A DNA stretch of 64,000 nt, taken from positions 62,001-126,000 of the forward strand of contig NZ_JAIEUI010000013.1 in the NCBI RefSeq assembly GCF_022234545.1, in the 5' to 3' direction. Source of the DNA: Paenibacillus piscarius. GTDB lineage: Bacteria; Bacillota; Bacilli; Paenibacillales; Paenibacillaceae. Positions within the stretch are counted from its first letter, which is position 1, and every line of letters begins with the position of its first letter. This document shows positions 1 to 9,030 of the stretch, in pieces. Made by a program: the position numbers and the translations under genes. Below the pieces are notes generated by a model. It had not been told where the DNA came from. It ran no database searches and saw only the letters and a list, made by a program, of their open reading frames with translations.

Positions 1-1
1 G

Positions 2-1702
2 GTATACCAGTTGTATACCGGAGGATATGCCAGCGAGAGTGCAGCCAGGAACGGGCTGAATGCCGTCACGAAGGCCGGACTTGCTCTTCCGGACGGGCAG
101 ACCCCGGCGGTAGCAGGGAATAAGCGCTTGTCCGCAGGCACTTTCACGACCCTGGAGGAGGCGCAGGCTACGGTCAATACACTGACCGGGGCGGGGCTTG
201 ATGCCTGGCCGGTCTTCGTAACCGGTGAGGGCGGCACAGCGCGGACAGAGGTCTGGGTAGGCGAGGCTTCCAGCGACAGCGAGCTTGCGGAAGTCTCAGC
301 CTCCGCAGCGGCACAGCTGCCGCAGCTGGTCTTGGCGCCTGTGGCTCAAGGTACGCCTGCGGTTATCATCCGTATGGACGCAGGCTTTGATCTGAACAGT
401 GAAGTCCAGGTCTTTCATTATATGCTGACTGGAAACAACGCCAAGTTCATGGTGTCCGGCAATGAGAAGGGTATTATGCTTACCGAGAGGTCGAAGCGGA
501 TCTACCGCGGCGATCTGGAGCTAGGCAATCTGAACGGTTCCTTGTCCGTTATTAATGTGGTTCCGGTGGAGCAATATCTGTACGCGGTAGTAGGTGGAGA
601 GGTCTCCTCAAGCTGGCCGGAAGAGGCGCTGAAGGCGCAGGCGGTAGCGGCGCGGAGCTATGCGCTGTCCCAGGGTAACCGGTTCGAGGTGGCGAATGTG
701 GTCGATACGACACTCAGCCAGGTCTATAACGGGATCGGTGCTGAAGCTCCGTCAATTATTAAGGCTGTTGATGCGACTGCAGGTGAAGTGCTGAAGAGCG
801 GCGGCAAGGTCGTTGAGGCGGTATTCTCGTCCAACAGCGGCGGCGTTACGGCAGATCCGTCGGAAGTATGGAACAGCGGCGGCAGCAACTTCGTCAGTGT
901 GGCCAGCGCCGAGGATGCGGCCGCGGTGGGTTCAGCCAAGAAGTGGTATTATGTGCTGCTGGACAACGGGGTCACCGGCTATGCCCGTGAAGACAATATG
1001 AAGCTGACCGGAAGCAAGACGGCCGCCGGGCTTCCGCTGGCTACCGCTACGACTAAGGATGTGAACATCCGCCCGCTGCCGGTTGTAGACAACAGCGCGG
1101 CTCCTACGGGCAAGCTGAATCCGGGTCAGAATGCCGTGGTGCTGAACCAGGTCTTTGAGTCCGGCAGCTACAGCTGGATTAAGGGACCCTATTCTTCAGC
1201 CGATCTGCTGAAGAGTCTGGCCGGCAAAACAAGCGGCACGCTGCCCTCCTCCATCACCACCCTGGAGGTTACTAAGCGCGGACCGTCGGGAAGAGCCGTT
1301 GAGGTGAAGGCGAACGGGCAGATTCTGCAGGTCAAGTACCCGGATCTGTTCCGCTCCTCCTTCGGGGGACTGCCGAGTACGTTGTTTGATATTGTACCGG
1401 CCGGAAGTTATACTGTTCTAGGTGCTGACGGCGCTACGTCAGCCATAGGCAGTTCCGCCTCCGCCGGAGTTCTGTCGGCCTCGGGCCAGGTATCGTCCAC
1501 CGGCAGCGGAACGGTTGTGATGGGAGCGGACCAGACCTCCAGAGTTGTAACCGGCACTCCAGGCTTCTATTTCATCGGCTGGGGGTACGGGCACGGTCTC
1601 GGCATGTCCCAATGGGGTGTGAAGGGAATGGCAGACAAAGGGTATGATTACAAGCAAATATTGCAACACTATTTCAGTGACGTTACTATAATTAAGGAAT
1701 GA
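2..1702 (+). CDS. SpoIID/LytB-domain protein, 5' truncated by the window edge
   Basis: The frame is open to the first base of the window, so the N-terminus is missing; TTG at 11 is only the first in-window start-like codon. The start of the readable part (QLYTGGYASESAARNGL) resembles a SPOR repeat. A SpoIID/LytB core follows, with VPVEQYLYAVVGGEVSSSW and AVAARSYAL about a third of the way in. The C-terminal signature GWGYGHGLGMSQWGVKGMA follows near the end. Proteins of this family are linked to peptidoglycan remodelling, SpoIID itself being a lytic transglycosylase acting during engulfment. This protein has no clear catalytic assignment from sequence alone and is longer than SpoIID proper, so it is more likely a LytB/SpoIID-domain paralogue than SpoIID itself. 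It lies 10 bp upstream of queA on the same strand, so the two are probably co-transcribed. Confidence 0.85.
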   Translation, partial: VYQLYTGGYASESAARNGLNAVTKAGLALPDGQTPAVAGNKRLSAGTFTTLEEAQATVNTLTGAGLDAWPVFVTGEGGTARTEVWVGEASSDSELAEVSASAAAQLPQLVLAPVAQGTPAVIIRMDAGFDLNSEVQVFHYMLTGNNAKFMVSGNEKGIMLTERSKRIYRGDLELGNLNGSLSVINVVPVEQYLYAVVGGEVSSSWPEEALKAQAVAARSYALSQGNRFEVANVVDTTLSQVYNGIGAEAPSIIKAVDATAGEVLKSGGKVVEAVFSSNSGGVTADPSEVWNSGGSNFVSVASAEDAAAVGSAKKWYYVLLDNGVTGYAREDNMKLTGSKTAAGLPLATATTKDVNIRPLPVVDNSAAPTGKLNPGQNAVVLNQVFESGSYSWIKGPYSSADLLKSLAGKTSGTLPSSITTLEVTKRGPSGRAVEVKANGQILQVKYPDLFRSSFGGLPSTLFDIVPAGSYTVLGADGATSAIGSSASAGVLSASGQVSSTGSGTVVMGADQTSRVVTGTPGFYFIGWGYGHGLGMSQWGVKGMADKGYDYKQILQHYFSDVTIIKE

Positions 1703-1712
1703 AGAATCCATT

Positions 1713-2741
1713 ATGAATGTAGACAGTTATGATTTTCATCTGCCGGAGGAACTGATTGCCCAGACTCCGCTTGCTGACCGCACAGCCTCCCGGCTGCTGC
1801 TCGTCAACAAGGAGACCGGGCAGCTGGACCATGGGCATTTCATAGATATACTTGGGCAGTTCCGTCCGGGAGACACGCTGGTGCTGAATGACACTCGGGT
1901 GATTCCGGCCAGACTGTTCGGTGTTAAGGAAGACACCGGAGCGAAGGCGGAGGTTCTGCTGCTGAAGAACCTTGAAGGGGACCGCTGGGAAGCGCTGGTG
2001 AAGCCCGGCAAGAAGCTGAAGACCGGAGCGGTCATTATCTTCAGTGAAGAGCTGCGGGCAGTGATCGAAGATGAAGCGGATATGGGCGGACGGACGCTCC
2101 GCTTCATCTATCAGGGAATCTTCCAGGAGATTCTTGACCGGCTTGGCTCCATGCCGCTTCCTCCCTATATTAAGGAGACTCTGGACGACCGTGAGCGGTA
2201 CCAGACCGTCTATGCCAAGCATGAAGGCTCAGCGGCGGCACCGACTGCGGGGCTGCATTTCACCAAGGAGCTGCTGGAGCAGATTGCAGCGGCCGGGGTG
2301 AAGATTGCTTATATTACGCTGCATGTCGGTCTCGGCACGTTCCGCCCGATGTCGGTGGAGACGGTGGAAGAGCATGTCATGCACGCCGAATATTTCGAGC
2401 TGTCTCAGGAGACTGCGGATACCCTGAACGAAGCCAGAGCCAGGGGCGGCAGAATTATTGCCGTCGGGACCACCTCCTGCCGCACGCTTGAGACCGTCGG
2501 CAGACAGAGTCAGGGAGGCCCGATTGAAGCCTGCAGCGGCTGGACGGATATTTTCATCTATCCGGGTTACGAATTCACTGTCGTCAATGCACTGATTACC
2601 AATTTCCATCTGCCCAAGTCAACCTTGGTCATGCTGGTGAGCGCTTTGGCCGGCCGGGAGCTGATTCTCGCCGCCTATGAAGAAGCGATCAGGGAGCGGT
2701 ACCGGTTCTTCAGCTTCGGCGACGCAATGTTCATATATTAA
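1713..2741 (+). CDS. queA: S-adenosylmethionine:tRNA ribosyltransferase-isomerase
   Basis: The 342-residue product matches QueA in length and in its markers: an N-terminal DFHLPEELIAQ, LVLNDTRVIPARLFG, and AAPTAGLHFT near the middle. QueA transfers and isomerises the ribosyl part of S-adenosylmethionine onto preQ1 at tRNA position 34, giving epoxyqueuosine. It sits between the SpoIID-domain gene (10 bp) and tgt (22 bp). The queA-tgt pair therefore supplies the late steps of queuosine synthesis from one transcript, as in other Bacillales. The ATG start gives the expected N-terminus MNVDSYDFHLPEE. Confidence 0.97.
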   Translation: MNVDSYDFHLPEELIAQTPLADRTASRLLLVNKETGQLDHGHFIDILGQFRPGDTLVLNDTRVIPARLFGVKEDTGAKAEVLLLKNLEGDRWEALVKPGKKLKTGAVIIFSEELRAVIEDEADMGGRTLRFIYQGIFQEILDRLGSMPLPPYIKETLDDRERYQTVYAKHEGSAAAPTAGLHFTKELLEQIAAAGVKIAYITLHVGLGTFRPMSVETVEEHVMHAEYFELSQETADTLNEARARGGRIIAVGTTSCRTLETVGRQSQGGPIEACSGWTDIFIYPGYEFTVVNALITNFHLPKSTLVMLVSALAGRELILAAYEEAIRERYRFFSFGDAMFIY

Positions 2742-2763
2742 GGCAAGAGGAAGGGTTAAACTA

Positions 2764-3900
2764 ATGGCAGCAATTACGTACGAACATATTAAGACCTGCA
2801 AGCAGTCCGGGGCACGGCTCGGAAGAGTGCACACGCCCCACGGTATTATCGAGACACCGACCTTCATGCCGGTAGGTACGCAGGCCACGGTCAAAACGAT
2901 GAGCCCCGAAGAGCTGAAGCAAATGAACGCGCAGATTATTCTGAGCAATACCTACCACCTGTTCCTCCGCCCCGGACATGAGATTGTCGGCGAAGCGGGC
3001 GGCCTGCATAAGTTCATGAACTGGGACCGGCCGATCCTGACCGACAGCGGCGGCTTCCAGGTGTTCTCCTTAAGCGATATGCGCAAGATTACCGAAGAGG
3101 GTGTGCATTTCCGCTCCCACCTGAACGGTGACAAGAAGTTCCTGTCCCCTGAGGTGGCGATGGAGGTCCAGAATGCGCTCGGCTCCGATATTATGATGGC
3201 CTTCGATGAATGTCCGCCGTATCCGGCAGAATATGAATATGTGAAAAAATCGCTGGAGCGCACCACCCGCTGGGCCGAACGCTGCCTGAAGAGCCATGCC
3301 CGGCCGCATGACCAGGGGCTGTTTGCTATCGTACAGGGAGGCATGTATGAGGATCTCCGCCGCCAGAGCGCGGCTGATTTGACTTCCATGGATTTCCCGG
3401 GGTATGCTATTGGTGGACTCAGTGTCGGAGAGTCCAAGCAGCTTATGTATGAAGTGCTGGATTATACGGTTCCTCTGCTGCCGCAAGGGAAGCCGCGCTA
3501 TTTGATGGGCGTGGGTTCACCGGATGCGCTGCTGGAAGGTTCCATCCGAGGAATAGACATGTTCGACTGTGTTCTGCCTACACGCATTGCCCGCAATGGA
3601 ACAACGATGACCAGTCAAGGGAGACTCGTTGTACGCAACGCGCAGTATGCCCGTGATTTCGGGCCGCTAGATCCGGAGTGTGACTGCTATACCTGCCGGA
3701 ATTATTCCCGCGCTTATCTGCGTCATCTGATTAAGGCTGACGAGACCTTCGGCCTGCGGCTGACGACATACCATAACTTACACTTCCTGCTGGAGCTGAT
3801 GCGTAAGGTGCGCGAAGCTATCATGGAAGACCGGCTGCTTGATTTTCGCGATGAGTTTTTTGCACAATACGGATTACATGATAATCTGAAAGGCTTCTAA
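2764..3900 (+). CDS. tgt: queuine (preQ1) tRNA-guanine transglycosylase
   Basis: The 378-residue product exchanges guanine 34 for preQ1 in tRNAs with GUN anticodons. The catalytic region RPILTDSGGFQVFSL (active-site Asp near residue 94) is present, as is the zinc site CDCYTC near the C-terminus followed by a histidine in YLRHL. The ATG at 2764 was chosen over an in-frame upstream start at 2677. It has a purine-rich ribosome-binding site (AGGAAGGG) directly upstream and gives the usual N-terminus MAAITYEHIKTC; the longer version would extend back into queA. It is followed after 50 bp by yajC, matching the usual queA-tgt-yajC order. Confidence 0.97.
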   Translation: MAAITYEHIKTCKQSGARLGRVHTPHGIIETPTFMPVGTQATVKTMSPEELKQMNAQIILSNTYHLFLRPGHEIVGEAGGLHKFMNWDRPILTDSGGFQVFSLSDMRKITEEGVHFRSHLNGDKKFLSPEVAMEVQNALGSDIMMAFDECPPYPAEYEYVKKSLERTTRWAERCLKSHARPHDQGLFAIVQGGMYEDLRRQSAADLTSMDFPGYAIGGLSVGESKQLMYEVLDYTVPLLPQGKPRYLMGVGSPDALLEGSIRGIDMFDCVLPTRIARNGTTMTSQGRLVVRNAQYARDFGPLDPECDCYTCRNYSRAYLRHLIKADETFGLRLTTYHNLHFLLELMRKVREAIMEDRLLDFRDEFFAQYGLHDNLKGF

Positions 3901-3950
3901 GACGGTTACTTAAGTGGAGTGTTTTTGTATTCTGAAAGGGGGGAATTGAT

Positions 3951-4265
3951 ATGGCACAGTTTCAATTGGCGGCAGGTCAAGGCGGCGGAGGCAGCATCTT
4001 GGGTCTGGTAGGTCCTTTTGTTCTCATGTTTGTTGTTTTCTACTTCCTGCTGATCCGTCCGCAGCAGAAGAAGACTAAGGCGCGCAATAGTATGCTGAAA
4101 GCGCTGAAGAAAGGCGATAAGGTAGTTACAATCGGGGGTCTGCACGGAACGATTATGGAGATCTCAGATGACATCGTCGTCCTGCGGGTGAATGATGTCA
4201 CCAAGCTGACCTTTGACCGCGGCTCGATCAGCCATTCGGTAGTGGAAGCGGAAGATAAGGTATAA
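3951..4265 (+). CDS. yajC: preprotein translocase accessory subunit YajC
   Basis: This small 104-residue protein has one N-terminal transmembrane segment (LVGPFVLMFVVFYFLLI, about residues 23-40). The YajC signature RPQQKKTKARNSML follows, and then a small beta-rich cytoplasmic part containing KGDKVVTIGGLHGTI. YajC associates with SecDF at the Sec translocon, and secD and secF lie about 5 kb downstream. A strong ribosome-binding site (GAAAGGGGGGAATTG) precedes the ATG. A strong hairpin terminator follows the stop codon. Confidence 0.95.
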   Translation: MAQFQLAAGQGGGGSILGLVGPFVLMFVVFYFLLIRPQQKKTKARNSMLKALKKGDKVVTIGGLHGTIMEISDDIVVLRVNDVTKLTFDRGSISHSVVEAEDKV

Positions 4266-4279
4266 GTTAAGCTGTACCT

Positions 4280-4319
4280 AAAAAACGGCGTTCTCTCCAG
4301 GAGAGAACGCCGTTTTTTA
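4280..4319 (+). terminator. intrinsic terminator after yajC, likely bidirectional
   Basis: An A-rich stretch leads into the arm ACGGCGTTCTCTCC, which pairs perfectly with GGAGAGAACGCCGT and is followed by TTTTTT. The A-tract on the left would serve as a T-tract for the convergent PAP2 gene that ends at 4370. Confidence 0.9.
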
Positions 4320-4369
4320 GAATTTGCGTGATTGGAGGCACGCATGATCTATTTACGAATGGGAAGTCC

Positions 4370-5209
4370 TTAGCGGGAGTTAGTCACCCGGCTTCTGACC
4401 CGAAGCCGTTCATCGCCGCTGCGCAGGGTAAGCTTAGCCAGTTGAACGCCGAGTGTAGTGGATACCACAGCAAGTAGTGTGCCGCCGATCATATCGGTCA
4501 GCCAGTGAATGCCGAGATAGAAAATGCCAAATACGATTACCACCGCAGAGACGGTCGTAATGATCTTCCAGCGCCGGTTCCCGGAACGGTAGGCCAGCAG
4601 AGCCATGGATACGGAGATGGCGGTATGGAGGCTCGGGAAGCAGTTATCCAGGCCGGACAGCGGCCGGTATTCCTGCTCGAACTTCGGAAAAACATCCAGC
4701 ATAACGAATCTTACCCCTGCAGGGACATAGGACCAGACCTCGTTGACCGGAAAGTACAGATAGAACGGGATCGCCACCGCGTAGGTAATAATAACGGTGT
4801 AACAGGTGGCATACAGCATCACGCGGTTCTTGTCCAGCAGATAGACTCCCAGAGAGGCAGCCAGCACAGCCTGCAGCATGAAGATATAGAAGAAGACAAT
4901 GATTGGCGTCAGCCAAGGCGCATAGAACAGCTCTTGAACCATGCGGACGAAATGCCCCTCCAGACCAAACACAAACGCTGTGTAGTCTGAGGTCAGATGC
5001 ATCTTCTCTTCAATCTGCAGCTCATATTTATTAAGGGCGAGAATGCTGAACATACCTAAGAGAACAAGGGGGAATTTATAGGACCGCAGGAGCTCTCTCC
5101 CGATTTCAACCAAAGCCAACAGCGGATTGCGCAGGGAACCGAGCCAGATGAGAATCACAACAATGGCAACGGTATAGACAACTACAAGATTCATGGACTG
5201 GTAAAGCAA
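4370..5209 (-). CDS. PAP2-superfamily membrane phosphatase / phosphotransferase
   Basis: This 279-residue polytopic membrane protein carries the PAP2 motifs CFPSLHTAISVSMAL (SxxH-type motif 2) and YLGIHWLTDMIGG (HxxxD-type motif 3). The upstream stretch FEQEYRPLSGLDN fits the inositolphosphotransferase/Aur1-like branch. Such enzymes dephosphorylate lipid or isoprenoid phosphates, or exchange head groups, at the outer membrane face; the substrate cannot be told from sequence. The TTG start at 5209 was preferred because AAGGAGG lies 11 nt upstream; an in-frame ATG 15 bp downstream is the alternative. It converges on yajC and shares the terminator between them. Confidence 0.85.
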   Translation of the reverse strand: MLYQSMNLVVVYTVAIVVILIWLGSLRNPLLALVEIGRELLRSYKFPLVLLGMFSILALNKYELQIEEKMHLTSDYTAFVFGLEGHFVRMVQELFYAPWLTPIIVFFYIFMLQAVLAASLGVYLLDKNRVMLYATCYTVIITYAVAIPFYLYFPVNEVWSYVPAGVRFVMLDVFPKFEQEYRPLSGLDNCFPSLHTAISVSMALLAYRSGNRRWKIITTVSAVVIVFGIFYLGIHWLTDMIGGTLLAVVSTTLGVQLAKLTLRSGDERLRVRSRVTNSR

Positions 5210-5309
5210 AGCACTCGAAGCCTCCTTGATAAACGTTCATATGAAGTCAGATAAATTCAGTGTACCATATTTTCAAGGTAAGGTTTCAATTTTTAAGAAT
5301 GATATGATT

Positions 5310-5702
5310 TTAGGATTTCTGTAAATTCACCCCAAACATCCCGCCCAGTGCGCTGATGCCTGCAGCTGCCAGCACCCACAGGAAGTCCATCCCCGCAGGC
5401 GAGCTGTCCAGCGCGAGGAATCCGATCAGCAGGACGATCAAGCCGTAGAACAGGCCTGTCAAGGCTCCGTGGTACCAGCCTCTGCTGGCCGCCCTGCTTC
5501 CTGCGGTCAATCCGCCAAAAGCGGCAGCGACGCCGTGAACGATGTAGGTGTACATCGCCAGATCCGCTTCTTCCAGTCCGCTGCCCCAGAGCAGGAGGGA
5601 GAGGATGAATGCACCCAGCATCATCCACAGGAAGGAGCGGATAAGACCCGACAGTACCGGACTAGATATTTTCCACGAGAATAGACGCCTGATCACAGAC
5701 AT
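5310..5702 (-). CDS. TIGR04086-type small membrane protein (YrzE-like)
   Basis: The 130-residue protein has about four hydrophobic segments (WMMLGAFILSLLLWG, IVHGVAAAFGGLTAG, GLFYGLIVLLIGFLAL, LWVLAAAGISALGGMFG). This architecture and the location near yajC and spoVB match the TIGR04086/YrzE family of Bacillales, whose role is unknown. A good ribosome-binding site (AGGGGGT) precedes the ATG. No catalytic motif is visible. Confidence 0.8.
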   Translation of the reverse strand: MSVIRRLFSWKISSPVLSGLIRSFLWMMLGAFILSLLLWGSGLEEADLAMYTYIVHGVAAAFGGLTAGSRAASRGWYHGALTGLFYGLIVLLIGFLALDSSPAGMDFLWVLAAAGISALGGMFGVNLQKS

Positions 5703-5828
5703 GGTAAAACCCCCTAAAAGTTTGTTAACCGGATATTAATTATTGTATGGGGAGGCTTGCCCCAATAGTACCGGAATGGACGACATGACTTTTACCATTA
5801 ATTAAACAACCGATTTCCGAATGTTCCC

Positions 5829-5858
5829 TTGGCAGGCAGGCCAGAATAGGTGTACACT
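5829..5858 (+). promoter_or_regulatory. possible sigma-A promoter for the DUF421 gene
   Basis: TTGGCA (5829-5834) and TACACT (5853-5858) are separated by 18 bp and lie about 55 bp before the chosen start of the DUF421 gene. The -10 element is a weak match. Confidence 0.4.
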
Positions 5859-5913
5859 AATCCGCCCGGCGGGCCAGCCGCCTGGTGAGAAGCGGAAGGG
5901 GAGCCAAGAGAAT

Positions 5914-6768
5914 ATGTTGTTCCAGCATATTACGACCCACATCTTTCTGACCGTCCTGATGTATATCTTCATCTTTCTGAGCATGAGGATCATGGGCAAA
6001 CGGGAGATCGGCAAGCTATCCGTATTTGATCTGACGATTTCCATCATGATTGCAGAGATTGGCGTGTTTGTCATTGAAGATATTGAACGTCCTATCTACG
6101 ACGGGTTCGTTCCGATGGCAACGCTGGTGCTGATTCAGGTCATCGTGGCCCAGCTCAGCCTCAAAAGCCGTAAGCTGCGTCTGATGGTGGACGGCAAGCC
6201 AAGTATTCTGATCTCGGACGGCAAGCTGCACCGGGGCGAGATGCGCAGGCAGCGTTACAATATCGATGATCTGCTGCTGCAGCTGCGCGGGCAAAATATT
6301 GTCAGCCCCGCTGATGTAGAATTTGCTATTCTGGAGACCAGTGGGCAGCTCACGGTGATTGAGAAAAACAAGGGAGTTACATCGTCCAACCAGTCCGGGA
6401 ACAGCAGCACCAGCGCAGAGCAGAAACAGAAGCAGAAAAATAAACAAGACCAGAAGAAGAAAGGCGATCAGGAAGCCTCAGCCGAATCCAATGATTCTAA
6501 TGATTCTAATGATTCTAATGATTCCAGTAATCAGGAAGATTCGGGTTCCGTGCAGCTGCCCAAGCACAAAATCCGCTATGAGGGCTTGCCGATTCCGCTG
6601 ATTATGGACGGAAAGGTGCAGGACCGCAACCTGGAGATGATCGGCAAGAACCGGTTCTGGCTGAGGACGCAGATCCGCCAGAAGGGCGTCTCTGATTTCC
6701 GCGATGTGTTTCTGTGCTCAGTGGATCACAAGGGAGAACTCTATATTGCGCCGATAAATCCCAACTAG
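5914..6768 (+). CDS. DUF421 (YetF/YrbG-type) membrane protein with a disordered insert
   Basis: The 284-residue protein starts with two or three membrane segments (IFLTVLMYIFIFLSMRIM and following), then GKREIGKLSVFDLTISI, typical of DUF421. A cytoplasmic domain carries RQRYNIDDLLLQLRGQNI. The start ATG at 5914 is preferred over an upstream in-frame ATG at 5821 because it has a purine-rich ribosome-binding site and the standard N-terminus. Unusually, the cytoplasmic domain is split by a segment of about 70 residues rich in Gln, Lys, Ser, Asn and Asp (about residues 150-220). The segment includes SNDSNDSNDSND, encoded by a 9-bp tandem repeat. The domain resumes with KIRYEGLPIPLIMDGKV. The family function is not established. 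Confidence 0.85.
   Translation: MLFQHITTHIFLTVLMYIFIFLSMRIMGKREIGKLSVFDLTISIMIAEIGVFVIEDIERPIYDGFVPMATLVLIQVIVAQLSLKSRKLRLMVDGKPSILISDGKLHRGEMRRQRYNIDDLLLQLRGQNIVSPADVEFAILETSGQLTVIEKNKGVTSSNQSGNSSTSAEQKQKQKNKQDQKKKGDQEASAESNDSNDSNDSNDSSNQEDSGSVQLPKHKIRYEGLPIPLIMDGKVQDRNLEMIGKNRFWLRTQIRQKGVSDFRDVFLCSVDHKGELYIAPINPN
6490..6525 (+). repeat. 9-bp tandem repeat inside the DUF421 gene
   Basis: Four consecutive copies of AATGATTCT (the last ending in C) encode the repeated tripeptide Asn-Asp-Ser. A 9-bp period keeps the reading frame, so copy number changes would only alter linker length. Confidence 0.9.
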
Positions 6769-6780
6769 CGGCAGCAGGGC

Positions 6781-8337
6781 TTAGCTCCGCCAGCGCCTGA
6801 AGAAGGGAATACGCTCCAGATCCCGCGCCGAGATCAGGCCGGATAAGAGGCAGATGCCCAGATAGACACCCATTCCGCATGATGCGGCAGCTAAGAATTG
6901 GATCCACTGTGACGCAGAGACGGGAACAGAGGTATAGACATAGGACATAGCAGCAGCCATAATGATCGTCGCCGCAATAATCTTGAGCGGATCAGACCAT
7001 CGTAATGACATGGCAGTCAGCCGGATCACACTGTATCCGTGCAGCAGAGTGACCAGCAGGCTGTTGACCATAATAGCGATAATGGCTCCCAGAATGCCAT
7101 ATTCCGGCCGTGAAGCCAGCAGCAGGATCAGCAGGATTTTGACAACGGCACCAATCAGCGTATTGATCAGCGCCCGGCCCGGACGGTCCATCGCCTGAAG
7201 TGCGGCCTGCAGCGGAGCCTGGACATAGAGGAATACAGCGAACGGAGCCATCATCCGCAGCATAGGCGCCGTATCTGCTGCATTGCCGTACATAAGTGTA
7301 CACAGGGGTACGGCAAGAATATACATAACCGCAGCAAACGGGGCACCGGTAACCATGGCGAGGCGCAAGGCCTGGTGCATTCTTTTATGAATGGTAGGCA
7401 TATCATCACGCGCCGCCGCCTCGGATAAGGACGGAACGAGAGAGACGGCCAGCGAGGAGCTAAGCACTCCCGGCAGCAGCAGCAGCGGGATGACCATGCC
7501 TTGAAGCGAACCGTATTGTGCGGTTGCGGCGGCAGCGGCGATGCCGGCCAGTGCCAGGCTGCGCACTGTAATGATGGATTCGAGCAGATAAGAGAAGGAG
7601 CCGATCAGGCGTCCGGCGGTCACAGGGATTGCAATGCGGGCCAGCCGCTTCAGCACAGGTGTTGTAAGATCAGATTCCTCTCCCGGCGGCAGGGCCCTGT
7701 CTTTATGCACGTTGAAATAATACTGCCCGAGCAGCGCGAGCATTCCTGCTATCTCCCCGACCGTGACCCCCAGCATCGCACCCGCAGCCGCAAAAGCCAG
7801 CCCCTTCGGAAGCAGCAGCCAGGAGAACCACAGCATGAAGAAGATACGGATGACCGATTCCAGCACAGAGGAGAATGCGGAGGGAATCATGTTCTGCAGG
7901 CCCTGGAAATATCCCCTGTAGATGGAGGAGACGGCAACGATAGCGATCATCGGCGTCATGCTGACAAAGGTATAATAGACACGCTGGTCCGTCAGCAGCA
8001 CACTGGAGACCCACGAGGCGCTGAACAGGGCTATGCAGGTGAATAGTGTGCCCAGCGTCAGACTGAGCGCAAGACTGGTATGCAGAATTCTCCGGGATTG
8101 CTCCGGACGGTTCTCCCCCTCAGCCTCAGCCACCAGCTTGGCAACAGCGAGCGGAAGGCCGCCGGTAATGACTGTAATCAGCAAAATGAAAAAAGGATAT
8201 CCCAGCTGATACAGCCCCACCCCTTCAGCGCCGATTATCCGCGGCAGGGCAATCCGGGGAATGAAGCCAAGCATCCGGTTAATGATACCGGCGCACAGCA
8301 GAATGATGGTTCCTTGAATGAAGCTCTGTTTCCTCAA
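6781..8337 (-). CDS. spoVB: stage V sporulation protein B, MATE/MOP-type lipid flippase
   Basis: The 518-residue protein has about 14 hydrophobic segments. Its N-terminus (GTIILLCAGIINRMLGFIPR) and the stretch GLYQLGYPFFILL are typical of SpoVB in the MOP superfamily, related to MurJ. SpoVB is required for spore cortex synthesis and is thought to move lipid-linked peptidoglycan precursors across the forespore outer membrane. The TTG start at 8337 has AAGGAG at 6-7 nt. It is divergent from comN and converges on the DUF421 gene 12 bp away, with no obvious terminator between them. Confidence 0.93.
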   Translation of the reverse strand: MRKQSFIQGTIILLCAGIINRMLGFIPRIALPRIIGAEGVGLYQLGYPFFILLITVITGGLPLAVAKLVAEAEGENRPEQSRRILHTSLALSLTLGTLFTCIALFSASWVSSVLLTDQRVYYTFVSMTPMIAIVAVSSIYRGYFQGLQNMIPSAFSSVLESVIRIFFMLWFSWLLLPKGLAFAAAGAMLGVTVGEIAGMLALLGQYYFNVHKDRALPPGEESDLTTPVLKRLARIAIPVTAGRLIGSFSYLLESIITVRSLALAGIAAAAATAQYGSLQGMVIPLLLLPGVLSSSLAVSLVPSLSEAAARDDMPTIHKRMHQALRLAMVTGAPFAAVMYILAVPLCTLMYGNAADTAPMLRMMAPFAVFLYVQAPLQAALQAMDRPGRALINTLIGAVVKILLILLLASRPEYGILGAIIAIMVNSLLVTLLHGYSVIRLTAMSLRWSDPLKIIAATIIMAAAMSYVYTSVPVSASQWIQFLAAASCGMGVYLGICLLSGLISARDLERIPFFRRWRS

Positions 8338-8549
8338 AGGGCACTCCTTCTTCCCTGAATGAAATGAACACTGCGGGTAAGCCGTCGTTCTGCCGAGGAA
8401 GGCTTGTATAAGGATATGCAGGAACAGGTGGACTCCATGACAAGCATTCCCAGGACAAGTTTTTGGCGGGAAGCAGGAAAGCAGGACGGAAGGGTCGAAT
8501 ATCTAGCACTGAGCATACATAAATGAGGAATCTTTGGAGGTGCCTACAC

Positions 8550-8801
8550 GTGGAATCGCAGCCATGGACATACGACGAGCTTAGTGAAGAAATCGAGGCC
8601 ATGTGCATCAGCAAAGCGGAGGAATTCCGTCTCCTCGGCTATGAATATGTGACCGGTAAGGATATCTGGGAATGTGTCAGCCGGAATTATGGCAAGGAGG
8701 GAACGCCTCCCCTGCACCGGCTGGTCAATGATATTTATTCGCTGAAATCAAGCAGCTACATGAATTATCTGACTATTTCAGCCTACCGGGGACTGATTTG
8801 A
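8550..8801 (+). CDS. comN: post-transcriptional regulator ComN-like
   Basis: This 83-residue protein has YDELSEEIEAMCISKAEEF and KDIWECVSRNYGKE, which match the short post-transcriptional regulator family that includes B. subtilis ComN (YrzD). ComN there affects comE mRNA and competence. The GTG start at 8550 has TTTGGAGG 9 nt upstream; an in-frame ATG at 8523 lacks a comparable site. Its position between spoVB and secD is the same as in B. subtilis. Confidence 0.8.
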   Translation: MESQPWTYDELSEEIEAMCISKAEEFRLLGYEYVTGKDIWECVSRNYGKEGTPPLHRLVNDIYSLKSSSYMNYLTISAYRGLI

Positions 8802-8964
8802 GGACTGCAGTGCCCCGCGCGGAATTTTCTTTTTGCAAACGGGTACGGGAAGCAGTAAAGTAAGGAAGGAGTCTGAATAACTTGTCCTATCAAACGGAGG
8901 ATCTCTCGCCTGCAGCAGACCGGCCGTTTCTTTGTGTGAACCCTGCACCGTCCTTTCGCCTGAA

Positions 8965-8993
8965 TTGACGGTCATTTCGCACGTAGCTATAAT
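8965..8993 (+). promoter_or_regulatory. sigma-A promoter for secD-secF
   Basis: TTGACG (8965-8970), a 17-bp spacer and a perfect TATAAT (8988-8993) lie about 38 bp upstream of the secD start. This is among the best promoter matches in the window. Confidence 0.75.
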
Positions 8994-9030
8994 AGGAATA
9001 TTGAGTAATGAAAGGGGAACTAGCTAGAGC

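Noticed and set aside
5469..5684. Plus-strand open frames opposite the TIGR04086 gene
   Set aside because: They are antisense to a gene with a good ribosome-binding site and clear membrane segments and show no coding features.
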